64,000 nucleotides of DNA from Paraburkholderia xenovorans LB400 (GTDB taxonomy: Bacteria; Pseudomonadota; Gammaproteobacteria; Burkholderiales; Burkholderiaceae). The notes beneath the pieces are model-generated. The model was not told where the DNA came from. It ran no database searches and was given only the letters and a program-made list of their open reading frames with translations. A program made the position numbers and the translations under genes. The stretch lies in NCBI RefSeq assembly GCF_000013645.1, contig NC_007951.1:3906001-3970000 (forward strand), read 5' to 3'. This document shows, piece by piece, positions 25,188 to 34,900 of the stretch; within the stretch, counting starts at the first letter, position 1, and each line of letters starts with the position of its first letter.

Positions 25188-26573
25188 ATGTCCAACGACA
25201 ACTCGCTGTTTCGCCCCGACCTGCTCGCCAAATACAGTGCAAACGGCCCACGGTATACGTCCTATCCGACCGCCCTGCAGTTCCGCGACGATTTCGATCC
25301 CGGCGACTATTTACGCGCCGCCGCGGACCCGGGCGCCTCCTCCACGGATCTCTCGCTGTACTTCCACATTCCGTTTTGCGACACCGTGTGTTTCTACTGC
25401 GGTTGCAACAAGATCGCCACGAAAAACCGCGCGCATGCGCGTCCGTACCTCGACCAGCTGAAGCGCGAAATAGCGTTGCAGGCGGTGTGTTTCGATACGC
25501 GGCGTCCGGTCTCTCAATTGCATTGGGGTGGCGGCACGCCGACCTTTCTGTCGCACGACGAAACGGCCGAGCTGATGGCGGCCACGCGTGAACACTTCAC
25601 GCTGCTGCCCGATGCCGAAGCCGAATATTCGATCGAAGTCGATCCGCGCGAAGCGTCGCCCGAGACGATCGCGCATTTGCGCAAGCTGGGCTTCAACCGG
25701 CTGAGCCTCGGCGTGCAGGACTTCGATCCGGTCGTGCAGCAGGCGATCAATCGCATTCAACCGCTGGAAATGACTGCGTCGGTCATGCAGGCCGCGCGCG
25801 ACACAGGCTTTCATTCGATCGGGGTCGATCTGATTTATGGGCTGCCGCATCAAACGGTCGAGAGCTTCAGCCGTACGCTCGACACGATGATCGAGCTCGC
25901 GCCCGATCGTCTCTCGGTATTCGCATATGCCCACATGCCGCAACTCTTCAAGATGCAACGGCAGATGGACCCCGCCACGCTGCCCTCGCCGGATGTCCGG
26001 CTCGCAATCCTGCAGCGCGTGGTCGAACGTCTGACGGGCGCGGGCTATGTGTACATCGGCATGGATCACTTCGCGCTGCCCACCGACGAACTGGCGCGCG
26101 CGCAGGCGCAGCGAACCTTGCATCGCAATTTCCAGGGCTACAGCACGCGGGCCGAATGCGATCTGATCGGTTTCGGCGCATCGTCGATCGGCAAGGTCGG
26201 CGACGTGTACGCACAGAATGCCAAGGATCTGCCGGGCTACGCCGCGGCCATCGATTCAGGCAAGCTCGCCATCACGCGTGGCGTGCGCCTTACCGCCGAC
26301 GACCGTCTGCGCCGCGACGTGATCACGCAATTGATGTGCAACCTGGAATTGCGCTTCGATGAATTCGAAGCGGCTTATGGCATCCGCTTCGCCGAGACGT
26401 TCGAGCCGGAGCTGGAGCGTTTGCGCGGCTTCGAGCAGGACGGACTGGTGTCGCTCGGCGCGGACAAGCTCGAAGTGCGAATGGCCGGCCGCATGCTCGT
26501 GCGCAACATCGCTATGGTGTTCGACCGTTACCTCGGCCAGCAGACACTCGAACGGTTTTCCCGCACGGTGTGA
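25188..26573 (+). CDS. hemN: Oxygen-independent coproporphyrinogen III oxidase (HemN type)
   Basis: A 461-residue radical-SAM enzyme that converts coproporphyrinogen III to protoporphyrinogen IX without oxygen in haem synthesis. The N-terminal trip-wire PRYTSYPTALQFRDDF and the cluster motif CDTVCFYCGCNK (residues ~60-71, Cys-x3-Cys-x2-Cys) identify true HemN rather than HemW. Also present are QLHWGGGTPTFLS, NRLSLGVQDFD and the C-terminal domain. The ATG at 25188 (MSNDNSLFRPDLL) is the homology-consistent start; the long upstream extension is antisense to the YkgJ gene. I found no clear FNR box upstream. Confidence 0.95.
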   Translation: MSNDNSLFRPDLLAKYSANGPRYTSYPTALQFRDDFDPGDYLRAAADPGASSTDLSLYFHIPFCDTVCFYCGCNKIATKNRAHARPYLDQLKREIALQAVCFDTRRPVSQLHWGGGTPTFLSHDETAELMAATREHFTLLPDAEAEYSIEVDPREASPETIAHLRKLGFNRLSLGVQDFDPVVQQAINRIQPLEMTASVMQAARDTGFHSIGVDLIYGLPHQTVESFSRTLDTMIELAPDRLSVFAYAHMPQLFKMQRQMDPATLPSPDVRLAILQRVVERLTGAGYVYIGMDHFALPTDELARAQAQRTLHRNFQGYSTRAECDLIGFGASSIGKVGDVYAQNAKDLPGYAAAIDSGKLAITRGVRLTADDRLRRDVITQLMCNLELRFDEFEAAYGIRFAETFEPELERLRGFEQDGLVSLGADKLEVRMAGRMLVRNIAMVFDRYLGQQTLERFSRTV

Positions 26574-26602
26574 AGGCCGCAACGCGGATAAAGGTAACCG
26601 GC

Positions 26603-26631
26603 TTGCCCGTCGTTCGATTTTCGGCCATAAT
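26603..26631 (+). promoter_or_regulatory. Probable promoter of tRNA-Leu
   Basis: TTGCCC (26603-26608), 17-bp spacer, CATAAT (26626-26631), about 49 bp before the mature tRNA 5' end. Confidence 0.55.
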
Positions 26632-26679
26632 CTGCGTCTTCGCTGCGTGCCAGCTTCTGGTGCGTACGCTGCAAGGCCT

Positions 26680-26764
26680 GCCCAGGTGGTGAAATTGGTA
26701 GACGCAGGGGACTCAAAATCCCCCGCCGCAAGGCGTGCCGGTTCGATTCCGGCCCTGGGCACCA
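26680..26764 (+). tRNA. tRNA-Leu(CAA)
   Basis: 85 nt including encoded CCA. Acceptor GCCCAGG / CCTGGGC, anticodon stem GGGGA / TCCCC with loop CTCAAAA (anticodon CAA), a long class II variable arm (CCGCCGCAAGGCG) and T-loop GTTCGATTCC. It marks the left side of the second accessory region. Confidence 0.95.
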
Positions 26765-26799
26765 AAGAATATTCCGGCAAGCGCCGCCGCATTCCGGGA

Positions 26800-26835
26800 A
26801 ACCCCGTGAGATCAACGTCTCACGGGGTTTTTTTA
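26800..26835 (+). terminator. Intrinsic terminator after tRNA-Leu
   Basis: 12-bp stem AACCCCGTGAGA / TCTCACGGGGTT with a 6-nt loop, followed by a T-run. Confidence 0.9.
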
Positions 26836-27282
26836 TTCCCTGTCAATTTCCCTGACAATCCGCGCGCTGACTCGTCGACAGCCGGAAGTATCTGATGGTA
26901 TCCGCCTCGTTGCCGGGTTTTCCCGGCGGGAGAGGTCGCCTGTCGACACCAAACGCCGCCGACCCGGCGCTCTTCGTTCAATTCCCTTCGCGCATCTTCC
27001 GCAGCACGTTCGCATACTGGCCACGTTCGGGACATGATTTGTCGCAATCCCGCTTCATGATGACCCAGGCGCATACGGCGGCGTAAATATTTTTAAGCAA
27101 ACACCCTAAATGCAGCGTCTTTGCGGTCGATAAACCGGGCACGGTCTGCGTGTGAAGCCTCATCCTCACCCAGGGTCATCCAGACCTCCGGTCGAAGCCG
27201 TCGCCTGGTGAACAAGAACAACGTCGCTACCCGGGGCATTCAATGAATAAGCCTGAAGTCAATATACAAGCTGGATATAAAC
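26836..27282. other. Intergenic region upstream of the AAA/ZorAB-like operon
   Basis: About 450 bp without a supported gene; short frames on both strands have no family character. The operon promoter should lie here: an ATTCAATGAATAAG stretch and an ATATAC hexamer near 27,262 are weak candidates. No copy of the tRNA-Leu 3' end was found here. Confidence 0.4.
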
Positions 27283-28200
27283 ATGAATGAATCCCGCGAT
27301 CGCGACGGGACTTCGGCCACATCGTCGTTTGAATTGCGCACGCCCCGCATGACGCTGGACAACGATGTCGTACTCGCACCGCAAACGCGGCGCATGTTCG
27401 AAGAAGCCATCGGCGCCATGCGCCATCACAAGACCATTTACAACGACTGGGGCTTCGGCGCGGTCGATCCCACCGGCCGCAACATGGTCGTCAACTTCTA
27501 CGGGCCGCCGGGCACCGGCAAAACGCTGGCCGCCGAAGCGCTCGCAGGCACCCTCAAGCGCCCCTTCCTGCATATCGGCATTTCCGAACTCGAAAGCAAA
27601 TATGTCGGCGAAACGGCGAAAAACATCACACAGGCTTTTCGCGAAGCCGACGCCGAAGGCGCACTGTTGTTCTTCGATGAAGCCGACACGCTGCTTGGCG
27701 CACGCCTTTCCTCGGTCACGCAGGGCATTGACAACGAAATTAACGCGATGCGCTCGACGCTGCTGATCGAACTGGAGCGCTGCGAAGGCGTGGTGGTGTT
27801 TGCCACCAACTTTGCAAAAAATTACGACAACGCGTTTGTGAGCCGCATCCGCTATCACATCGAATTCGCACTGCCGGACTTCGACGGGCGCAAGCAACTC
27901 TGGGAGCGTTTGCTCGTGCCCGGTGTTCCGCTTGGCGAGCCGCGCGCCGACATCATCGAGCGCTGTGCGGCAGCGTCGGAAGGCTTGAGCGGGCGCGAGA
28001 TTCGCACTGCGCTGCGCACGGCGTTTCCGCGCGCAATCCTTAGCGATCCAGCCGCGCCAACCGTTCGCTGGCCGCATATCGTAACCGCGATCGACGACAT
28101 TCGGGCTGCGCATCGCAATGTCGGCAAGCACCGTCCGGCGCCGTTATCGGGCGAGGCCAGCGCGGACGCGGGGCGGCAATTGCTCGGGCTCGCGGACTAG
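27283..28200 (+). CDS. Classical AAA ATPase, first gene of the ZorAB-like operon
   Basis: A 305-residue single-domain AAA protein. Walker A is GPPGTGKT (residues 74-81), pore-loop 1 is in SELESKYVGETAKNI (~101-115), and Walker B is ALLFFDEADTL (~127-137). Sensor 1 is FATNF and the arginine-finger region is SRIRYHIEF, followed by a C-terminal lid (SEGLSGREIRTALRTAFPRA). The intact pore loop suggests a hexameric unfoldase or remodeller acting on a protein. The next gene's GTG lies 52 bp downstream on the same strand. No named Zorya type I know carries this subunit, so its target in the operon is unknown. Confidence 0.9.
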   Translation: MNESRDRDGTSATSSFELRTPRMTLDNDVVLAPQTRRMFEEAIGAMRHHKTIYNDWGFGAVDPTGRNMVVNFYGPPGTGKTLAAEALAGTLKRPFLHIGISELESKYVGETAKNITQAFREADAEGALLFFDEADTLLGARLSSVTQGIDNEINAMRSTLLIELERCEGVVVFATNFAKNYDNAFVSRIRYHIEFALPDFDGRKQLWERLLVPGVPLGEPRADIIERCAAASEGLSGREIRTALRTAFPRAILSDPAAPTVRWPHIVTAIDDIRAAHRNVGKHRPAPLSGEASADAGRQLLGLAD

Positions 28201-28252
28201 ATTCATCACTATTTCAACAAAGTCAAGTTCCATACGTACGGGGAGTGAGCAA

Positions 28253-29542
28253 GTGGGATTCTGGAGTCGGGTAGGTAGCTTTATCGGCGAGGCCGCCAGC
28301 ACTGTCAAACGTGCTGCGAATGCGGCGTGGGAAACGGCAAAAGACGTCGCGAGCCGGGCCGTGGGCTGGATGGCGGAAGAAGCCGAGAAGTTCGTCGAAG
28401 ACGTGAAGCACACATGGCAGATCGTCAAGCCCTACGTGGAGCATATTCGCGCGGGTTTGCGCACCGCGGCGGCGCTCACCGCGGAGATACCTTTTCTTAG
28501 CGCCGCGTTGCTGGCGCTCGATAAAGGCCTGGGCGCGCTGACCGCGTTCGAGAACTCCCCCATCGCGAAGAAGGTGAACGAAGCCATTGCATGGGCGATC
28601 AAACTCGCGCAGCGTTGGAAGAAGTCCACCCAGGGCGAACAGGAGAGCGAGCGTCTCTCCGCAGAAGAACTCAGGACCGCGAAGCGGCACCAGGACGATC
28701 TGCGCGCGGCGGAACGCGAAGTCGATTCCGAACCGCTGCGTCATCAGATGGAACTCGCGTCTGTCATCAACGACTTCGAAATTGCCAGGACCGATCTGGC
28801 CAATGCGATCGATGCGGCGCCGGCCAATTTCGAACACTATCTGCGCCTGCGCGCCACGCAAAAGCTGCTGGGCATGGCGGACAGGACATTGCGCGCCGCG
28901 CAGACGATTGACGACATCAGTGTCGACGACATCTTCCTCGTACGCATTGCGTCCGACCTCATCAAGTCCAACCCCGAGCTTGGCAAGGAAGCGGCGCTGC
29001 GCCTCGATCGTCTGCTGCAGCAGCGCTACGGCAAGAAACTGACGCCGTTCGTTTTCGAAGAACTGATTGCGTCATGGGCCATGCGTGCCGAACAACTCGG
29101 CAAGCGCTGGGACGAAGCGAATCGCAGCTTTTCGAAGGACAAAATCCTGCTCAAGCGCCTGACGATCGCGCGTGACATTCAGGATGAGTTGTCGGAGGAA
29201 GAAACGCTCGAACTGGCGAACCTCGAAAAGAACGTGCCGCTGCTCAAACAGCAACTGGACGACGTGGCCCGGCAGCAGCGCGATATCGAGCGCTACACCG
29301 GCGCGGCCGAAGGCTTCCTGCAACTCCTCGAAAAGACGCCCGAGCAGATCGAGCAGGAAGACCGTGAATATCTGATCGAAGACGGCGCGCTAGTCGGCAA
29401 GATTCTGATCGACTGCGCGCAAAACAATGTTCCGTTCAACGAACTCGACAACGAACAGCAAGCGCTCGTCAACGACTACGCCAATATCTTCAAGCGCGAA
29501 TCGCAAGCGCGCACTGAGCTTCTTCTGAAGGCTGCAGCATGA
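28253..29542 (+). CDS. Large helical protein of the ZorAB-like operon, unknown function
   Basis: A 429-residue, almost entirely helical protein. The N-terminal ~60 residues are amphipathic Ala/Trp-rich helices (GFWSRVGSFIGEAASTVKRA, AWETAKDVASRAVGWMAEEA). A hydrophobic stretch at about residues 65-100 (AALTAEIPFLSAALLALDKG) could insert into or lie on a membrane. The C-terminal half is charged and coiled-coil-like (DIQDELSEEETLELANLEKN). The start is the GTG at 28253 with GGGGAGTGA upstream; the last bases overlap the next gene by 4 bp (ATGA). No family recognised. By position it could be the substrate or effector of the AAA/channel pair. Confidence 0.75.
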   Translation: MGFWSRVGSFIGEAASTVKRAANAAWETAKDVASRAVGWMAEEAEKFVEDVKHTWQIVKPYVEHIRAGLRTAAALTAEIPFLSAALLALDKGLGALTAFENSPIAKKVNEAIAWAIKLAQRWKKSTQGEQESERLSAEELRTAKRHQDDLRAAEREVDSEPLRHQMELASVINDFEIARTDLANAIDAAPANFEHYLRLRATQKLLGMADRTLRAAQTIDDISVDDIFLVRIASDLIKSNPELGKEAALRLDRLLQQRYGKKLTPFVFEELIASWAMRAEQLGKRWDEANRSFSKDKILLKRLTIARDIQDELSEEETLELANLEKNVPLLKQQLDDVARQQRDIERYTGAAEGFLQLLEKTPEQIEQEDREYLIEDGALVGKILIDCAQNNVPFNELDNEQQALVNDYANIFKRESQARTELLLKAAA

Positions 29543-31056
29543 AGACGCAGGAAGTTATCGATTTTCTGACGCCCGATCTGTCCGACCGGCTTCAGGTGGG
29601 CTTTCTCACGATCATCGTCGCGCTGGTGCTCGGCACCGCGATTTGCACTCACATCACCGCGAAAGCCCGCTCGTGGGAACGCAAATGGAATCGCGGCACG
29701 CCCGACGACCCGAGCGACGACCTCGATATCGAGCACGGCAGCGTCACCGATCTCTGGCAGGCCGTTTCCACGACGCCGGAGAAGCTTGCGGAAGTCATGC
29801 CGAGCCTGCTCCTCGTGATCGGCTTGCTGGGCACGTTCCTTGGCCTCGGCATTGCATTGAACCATGCGTCGAGCATCCTGAATCAGCCCGACGCGCTGAG
29901 CGCCAACGGTGCCGCCAAAAGCATGAACGATCTGGTGGGCCTGCTTCAAGGGCTCGGCACCAAGTTCAAGACCTCGACCTGGGGTATTACCGGTTTTGTG
30001 CTGCTCAAGTTCTGGAGCGAATGCACCCGTTTTCCGGAAAAACGGCTCACCTGGGTGATTGGCAAGGTCAAGACCGAACTCGAACGCCGCAAGCAGGCCG
30101 AAGCCGCCGCGGCTGACGCCAAACAGGGCGCCTTGTTCGAGCAGATCCGGAGCGCGGCGGCCGCTATCGCGGCGGGCGTCAACGAGCAGACCGCGCAGCT
30201 GGTGCGCGCGGAGACGGTTGCGCGCGAACATGCCCAAACGCGTCTGGATGCGCACATCGCGCTGATTTGCGAAGGGCTCGAACGCACGCACACCGAAAGC
30301 CGCGCGACCAACGAGACGATGAAGCAGTTCACGAACGGCGTCGAAGGCGTCATCCGGAACATGAGCGAGGCTGCGCAGCGCATGGCCGCCGGAGCCGACA
30401 AGGTGGGCGAGTCCGCCGGCGGATTGACGCAAACCGTGGCCGACTTCAAGCAACAGTTCACCGCTGCACTGCATCGCGTGGGTGAAGACCTGGGCAATGC
30501 GATCGGCAACATGAGCGCTCAGGCCTCTCAAACGTTCGACCGCGGCAGCCGCCAGATGGAGAACGCCACCAACGAGATTTCGAAGGCGCTCGAAGGGCTG
30601 TCCAAGGATGTCAAGCAAACCATGAGCGCGGTGCAGGAATCGATCGGCAGTGCGCTCGAGGTTCAGAAAAGAGCTTCGATCGAGTTCACGGCCTCGACCA
30701 AGGGACTCGACGAGAATCTGAGCCTGTCCACCGAACGGTTCGAGAAGCTGAGCACGGGTCTCGACGAAAGACTGCAATCGGTTGCCGATGTGAGTCGACA
30801 TATCAACAGCATGGGCCGCAGTCTGGACAGGACGCTGAACGGCTTTGATGAAGTTATCGGAAAGATCGCCGCTCTGCCGGACACGCTGGAACCGCTCGCC
30901 GAACAGGGTGCGAAGCAGCAACGCCTGCTCGAACCCCTCAGCGCATTGCCTGCCCACCAGCAGGCCATCCTGCACGAACTTCAGGGCTTGCGCAAAATCG
31001 CCGCCCTTATGGCGGCGACGGAGCGCACGCGCACCGATATGTCCAATGTCGAATAA
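29539..31056 (+). CDS. ZorA-like MotA/TolQ/ExbB-family channel with long helical tail
   Basis: A 505-residue inner-membrane protein. Hydrophobic segments lie at about residues 18-38 (LQVGFLTIIVALVLGTAI), 87-110 with the family motif VIGLLGTFLGLGIAL, and 143-160 (STWGITGFVLLKF). The remaining ~330 residues form a long helical tail with ExbB/methyl-accepting-like heptads (NETMKQFTNGVEGVIRNMSE, NATNEISKALEGLSKDVKQT). This is the architecture of ZorA, in which a pentameric proton-driven stator carries a long cytoplasmic tail. It overlaps the upstream gene by 4 bp and is followed after 9 bp by the ZorB-like gene. Confidence 0.85.
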   Translation: MKTQEVIDFLTPDLSDRLQVGFLTIIVALVLGTAICTHITAKARSWERKWNRGTPDDPSDDLDIEHGSVTDLWQAVSTTPEKLAEVMPSLLLVIGLLGTFLGLGIALNHASSILNQPDALSANGAAKSMNDLVGLLQGLGTKFKTSTWGITGFVLLKFWSECTRFPEKRLTWVIGKVKTELERRKQAEAAAADAKQGALFEQIRSAAAAIAAGVNEQTAQLVRAETVAREHAQTRLDAHIALICEGLERTHTESRATNETMKQFTNGVEGVIRNMSEAAQRMAAGADKVGESAGGLTQTVADFKQQFTAALHRVGEDLGNAIGNMSAQASQTFDRGSRQMENATNEISKALEGLSKDVKQTMSAVQESIGSALEVQKRASIEFTASTKGLDENLSLSTERFEKLSTGLDERLQSVADVSRHINSMGRSLDRTLNGFDEVIGKIAALPDTLEPLAEQGAKQQRLLEPLSALPAHQQAILHELQGLRKIAALMAATERTRTDMSNVE

Positions 31057-31065
31057 GCCCAGGTC

Positions 31066-31704
31066 ATGAAAGACAAACCGAGCGAGTGGATCGCCATCTC
31101 CGACCTGATGGCCGGCGTCATGGCCGTGGTGATGCTATTGCTGGTCGTTGCCGTCGTGCAGAAAAGCACCAGCGACCTGCGCTATCAGCAGGAACTGGCC
31201 AATGCAAAGGCCAGCAAAGGCGATTCAGTCGCCAGGATGATGCAGACGCTGGGCGCGAAACTAGGGAACGGCGAGGCGTCCGGCCTCATGACGCTCGATC
31301 GCAGCACCAACAGGCTGACGCTGCGTGACGGTGTGTTCGAGCGTGGCAGTGCCTGCCTCACGCCGGAAGCGCGCGCCGCGATCGGCGCGGTGCAAGGCGA
31401 ACTGGCGCACTTCATCGCCGACAATCCCAAAGCACGTATGCTCGTCGAGGGCTATACGGACAACCTGCCTGTCACGCGGCCCGTTATCGACTATCAGCGC
31501 TTCTGCACCGTGTACGACGACAACTTCACGTTGTCCGCCGCCCGCGCACGCGAAGCGCGCCGCGCGCTGCTCGGCACTATCAGCGACGACGCGGCCAAGC
31601 GCATCGTCGTGGCGGGCTATGGCGAATCGCGGCCTCTGCCGGGCGTGGATGCGGCCGATCCAAGGAATCGGCGCGTCGAAGTGCAGTTCCTCGTGGATCA
31701 ATAA
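31066..31704 (+). CDS. ZorB-like MotB/OmpA-family protein
   Basis: A 212-residue stator partner. A short cytoplasmic N-terminus leads into a single transmembrane helix (residues ~12-32, SDLMAGVMAVVMLLLVVAVV) whose Asp13 sits where MotB/ZorB place the proton-carrying aspartate. The periplasmic part is an OmpA-like peptidoglycan-binding domain: MLVEGYTDNLPV (~125-136), FTLSAARAREARRAL (~154-168), GYGESRPLPG, and NRRVEVQFLVD. With the preceding gene it should form a proton-driven motor anchored to the cell wall. It is the last gene of the operon; a convergent operon ends 292 bp away. Confidence 0.87.
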   Translation: MKDKPSEWIAISDLMAGVMAVVMLLLVVAVVQKSTSDLRYQQELANAKASKGDSVARMMQTLGAKLGNGEASGLMTLDRSTNRLTLRDGVFERGSACLTPEARAAIGAVQGELAHFIADNPKARMLVEGYTDNLPVTRPVIDYQRFCTVYDDNFTLSAARAREARRALLGTISDDAAKRIVVAGYGESRPLPGVDAADPRNRRVEVQFLVDQ

Positions 31705-31996
31705 GTGGGCGTGCCGGTTGTCCCGTTCCGGTGGATCCATGAGGCGCCGACGCTGTGTCTGACTGGGCGCGGAAATACCCAACCAGGCGCTCAAGCAGTT
31801 CGGCGGCGACGAAGTCATGCGTTTCGTTTGCACCTATCCAAAAGTGAACGCCCTTCGCCAGCGAGCTTTCATATTGGAACGGAGCGCTGCTGCTCAATGT
31901 GTGAATGGTAACTGGCATATCTTCGTGATTTTCCTTCGATCCAAGTCCCGTCGCGCGCGCGATGTTCTGCGCGAACAAACGGGCTGTCGGCAATAT

Positions 31997-34900
31997 TCAG
32001 CGTCTCCTGGGACCAAGCGAAATGCGCCAGCGCCCGACAGAGGCCACTGCATCTTCCTCGCTCAGGTTCTGCTCGAGACAGGATAGAAGGTCCTCCTGAC
32101 GCGGCTGCGCGAACACCAGGCGATATAGTGCGAGACTGCGTTTCAACCGCCGGTAGCGGAACTCGTCGCGGCTGAGCGGCAGCGTCATCACCGTTCGCTC
32201 GATAGACGCGCCGTCTTCGTCTTCGTAGATCCAGTACGGAATCAGATCATTGGCGTCTGGCGCGCGGCTTTGCACGGCGAGGTCGAACAGCGTATTCCAG
32301 AGATCGCCGCGGGTCTCCTGCAGCGCCGCGATGCCATGCCTGCGCGCGACGTTCTTGCGCACCGCATAGCCCTTGTAGCGATGCACGCGTCCTTCTCGCT
32401 GCTCCATATCCACGGGATTGGACGGCAGGTTCCAGTGCACGACTGAATGGCACCAGTTGTGGAAGTCGAGCCCTTCCTGACCGACGGACGTCGACGCCAG
32501 CACGAACGGCCAGAACGGCGAGTTGAACGCTGCCTGTACTACCTTCCGGCGGGCGACCGCGCCGTCTTCTCCGCGCTGGTTGCCGAACCGCAACGCGAAG
32601 TGCGTGCGCACTCGCGTCTCGAACGGTTTGATGCTCAACTGTTCGTCCCGAATCTGCAGCTCATCGGGCTGCAACGGCGCGCTGCGCAAAGACATCGCTT
32701 CGTACATCGCATCGGCGAGTGTCTCGCAACCGTCCTGCGCGGCGTGGTCGGCAAGTCCGTTCGACTCGAAGAGGATGTGCGCGTACTCGTCGAGCAGCGC
32801 CTGCAGATTGCCATCGGCAGCATATTGCAGCACGCTCTGCCAGTACGAATCCTCGTCCTCGACGGTCTTCAGCATGACGACCGCGCACGGCGAGTTGAAC
32901 TGACTGCGCAAGCCTTCCGCGACGCGCGCGGCGGCATCGAGCATCGCGTCGGGCGCCATCTCGTGCGGCCAGATCTTCAGCAAGGTGCGCAGCGCACAGG
33001 TGGCCGGCCCGCACAGCGCGACGCTCGCGAGCACGGACACAATGTCATTGGGCACGCGACCGAGCCCGATGACATTGCCATCCCAGGCATCCAGCCACAA
33101 ATTGACGTGCGCATCAAATGCGCTGACCGGATCTTCCTGTTCGTCGCCACGCCCGCTGCGCGCCTCTGCCCAGCGAAGCGCACACCAGTCGCGCGCCGCC
33201 GGACGAAGCTGCGCCTCGAGGCGGGCCAGCGCAACCCAATACCAGCGCCGGTCGAACGGACCTTCCTTCACACTGCGATCGAGCAGCGGCTCGAGCGCCG
33301 ACGCCATCACAGTCATGGCGCGCTCGCGCAGGTCCGCATAACCTGGCATCGCGTCCACGCTCGCGAGGGCGCGCAGCGTGAGGGGATCCACCAGTTGCGC
33401 CAGCGCTTGCGAAGGAAACGCGAGCAGCAGCGCAGACATGCCGGTGGGCCCGCTGCCGCGCTTGATCGAGAAGCGCAGTTGCTGCGCAAAGCGATCCGGC
33501 ATCTTTGCGTATGCCACGCTGCGCTTCGCGCGCTGGATGAGCCGTCGCTCCGCTTCAAAAGACAGCAACGCGGCCAGCGCGTCGGGCACCACGTTCCAGG
33601 CCGAGAACACGAGCTGCTTGCTGACCGTGCCGACCTCCGCGTACTCGCCCGCGGCCTGCCAGTAGTTCAGCGACGGTGGCATCCACAGGAGCTTCCACAG
33701 GCCGTCGGCATCGATGCGCTCGATCAGCGCACGAAGCCGCGCGTTGCCGGGATCGATCTGCCGATAGCCCGCAATATCTTTCTGGCTGAGGAGCGCGAGC
33801 GCGTGCCGCAGCAACACCGCATGGATCGGCGATGAAGTCTGCTCCGCCTGTTCGCGCACCGTCTCCTTGAACTTGTAGCCATCCATGAAATTGAGCAGGT
33901 AGGGGCTCGATTTCCAGTACTCGATTGTCTCCGGCTCCTTGAGGGCCTGCGCGAGCGACTCCAACGCGCGGAAGTCGGCCAGGTCGCGAGGATGCAAACG
34001 CGGCACCAGCAGCTTTTCCCTGATCATCGAGTCCGCGCGCCGCGTCGCCTCGACACGCTCGGTACGACACATGACATGCCGCAGCGTGCGCTCGATCCGC
34101 TCCTTGACCTGTTCGAGCGCCGCGAAGTCCGCCGCGCCACGCGCACCCAGCAGGCCCGTGCGCATCGCACTGATGTCGATCTTGAGCGCATCGACTTTCG
34201 CCTGATCGCCGGGATAGAGAAATTTCAGTGTGTGCAGGAAGTCGGCGTAATGATCTTCGTCTTCGTCATCGCGGGCGTACATCTTGTACGGCGTCGCGGA
34301 CAGCAGCAGCACACGCGTGCGCGCTTCGTAGTTGAACAACTGATGCGCAAGCTCCGCGGCCGGATTCTCACTCTCGGCGGGATCCTCGAAGAGATCGTTG
34401 AAGCGCTGGAACTCGTCGAGAATCACGAGCGCTGGCTTGAGCGCGACAAGGCAGGTGCGGGCAAGCAGCGTCCGAAGCTCTCCCGTGAGCATCGCCCGCC
34501 GTTCTTTGTCCGTGTCGCTCACTGTTTTGCGGCCGTCGTCGTGAATATTGGCGATCTCGCGCAGTTCGCGATAAAGCACCCTGTCGTTTTTTATCGCCTG
34601 TCGATAGGCTTTCGCGATGGCCTTGTCGTAATCGAGCGGCTTCTGTGCGTCCCTTTTCCAATCTTTGCCAGCCGTGGCTTTTAACGCGCGGCTCAGGCCG
34701 CGCTCCGACACACCCGGCAGGTCACGCAACATCTGATAGATCAGATGGCGCTCTTCCTTACGCCCGGTGCGCCGCCCTGCGCCGTTGTTCGATGGAAGTG
34801 CCGTGCCCGGCGTGAAGCCGATCAGGTTCACCGCATTCCGCGCAAGCTCCCGGGTGTACAGCGGCAACAGCGTCAGCCGATTGGCCTTCGACATGTCCGG

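Noticed and set aside
27243..27290. 15-codon ORF overlapping the start of the AAA ATPase gene
   Set aside because: No Shine-Dalgarno of note and no repeated regulatory codons; overlap is probably chance.
27283..31704. Calling the operon a standard Zorya type I, II or III
   Set aside because: ZorA/B-like subunits are present, but there is no ZorC-like EH-signature protein, ZorD helicase in the operon, ZorE HNH nuclease or recognisable ZorF/ZorG.
31580..31993. Minus-strand ORF of 137 codons overlapping the 3' end of the ZorB-like gene and the gap before the helicase operon end
   Set aside because: The middle (SSLAKGVHFWIGANETHDFV) looks protein-like, but there is no good ribosome site, the tail is antisense to a supported gene and no family is recognisable. 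It could be a fragment of a lost gene.
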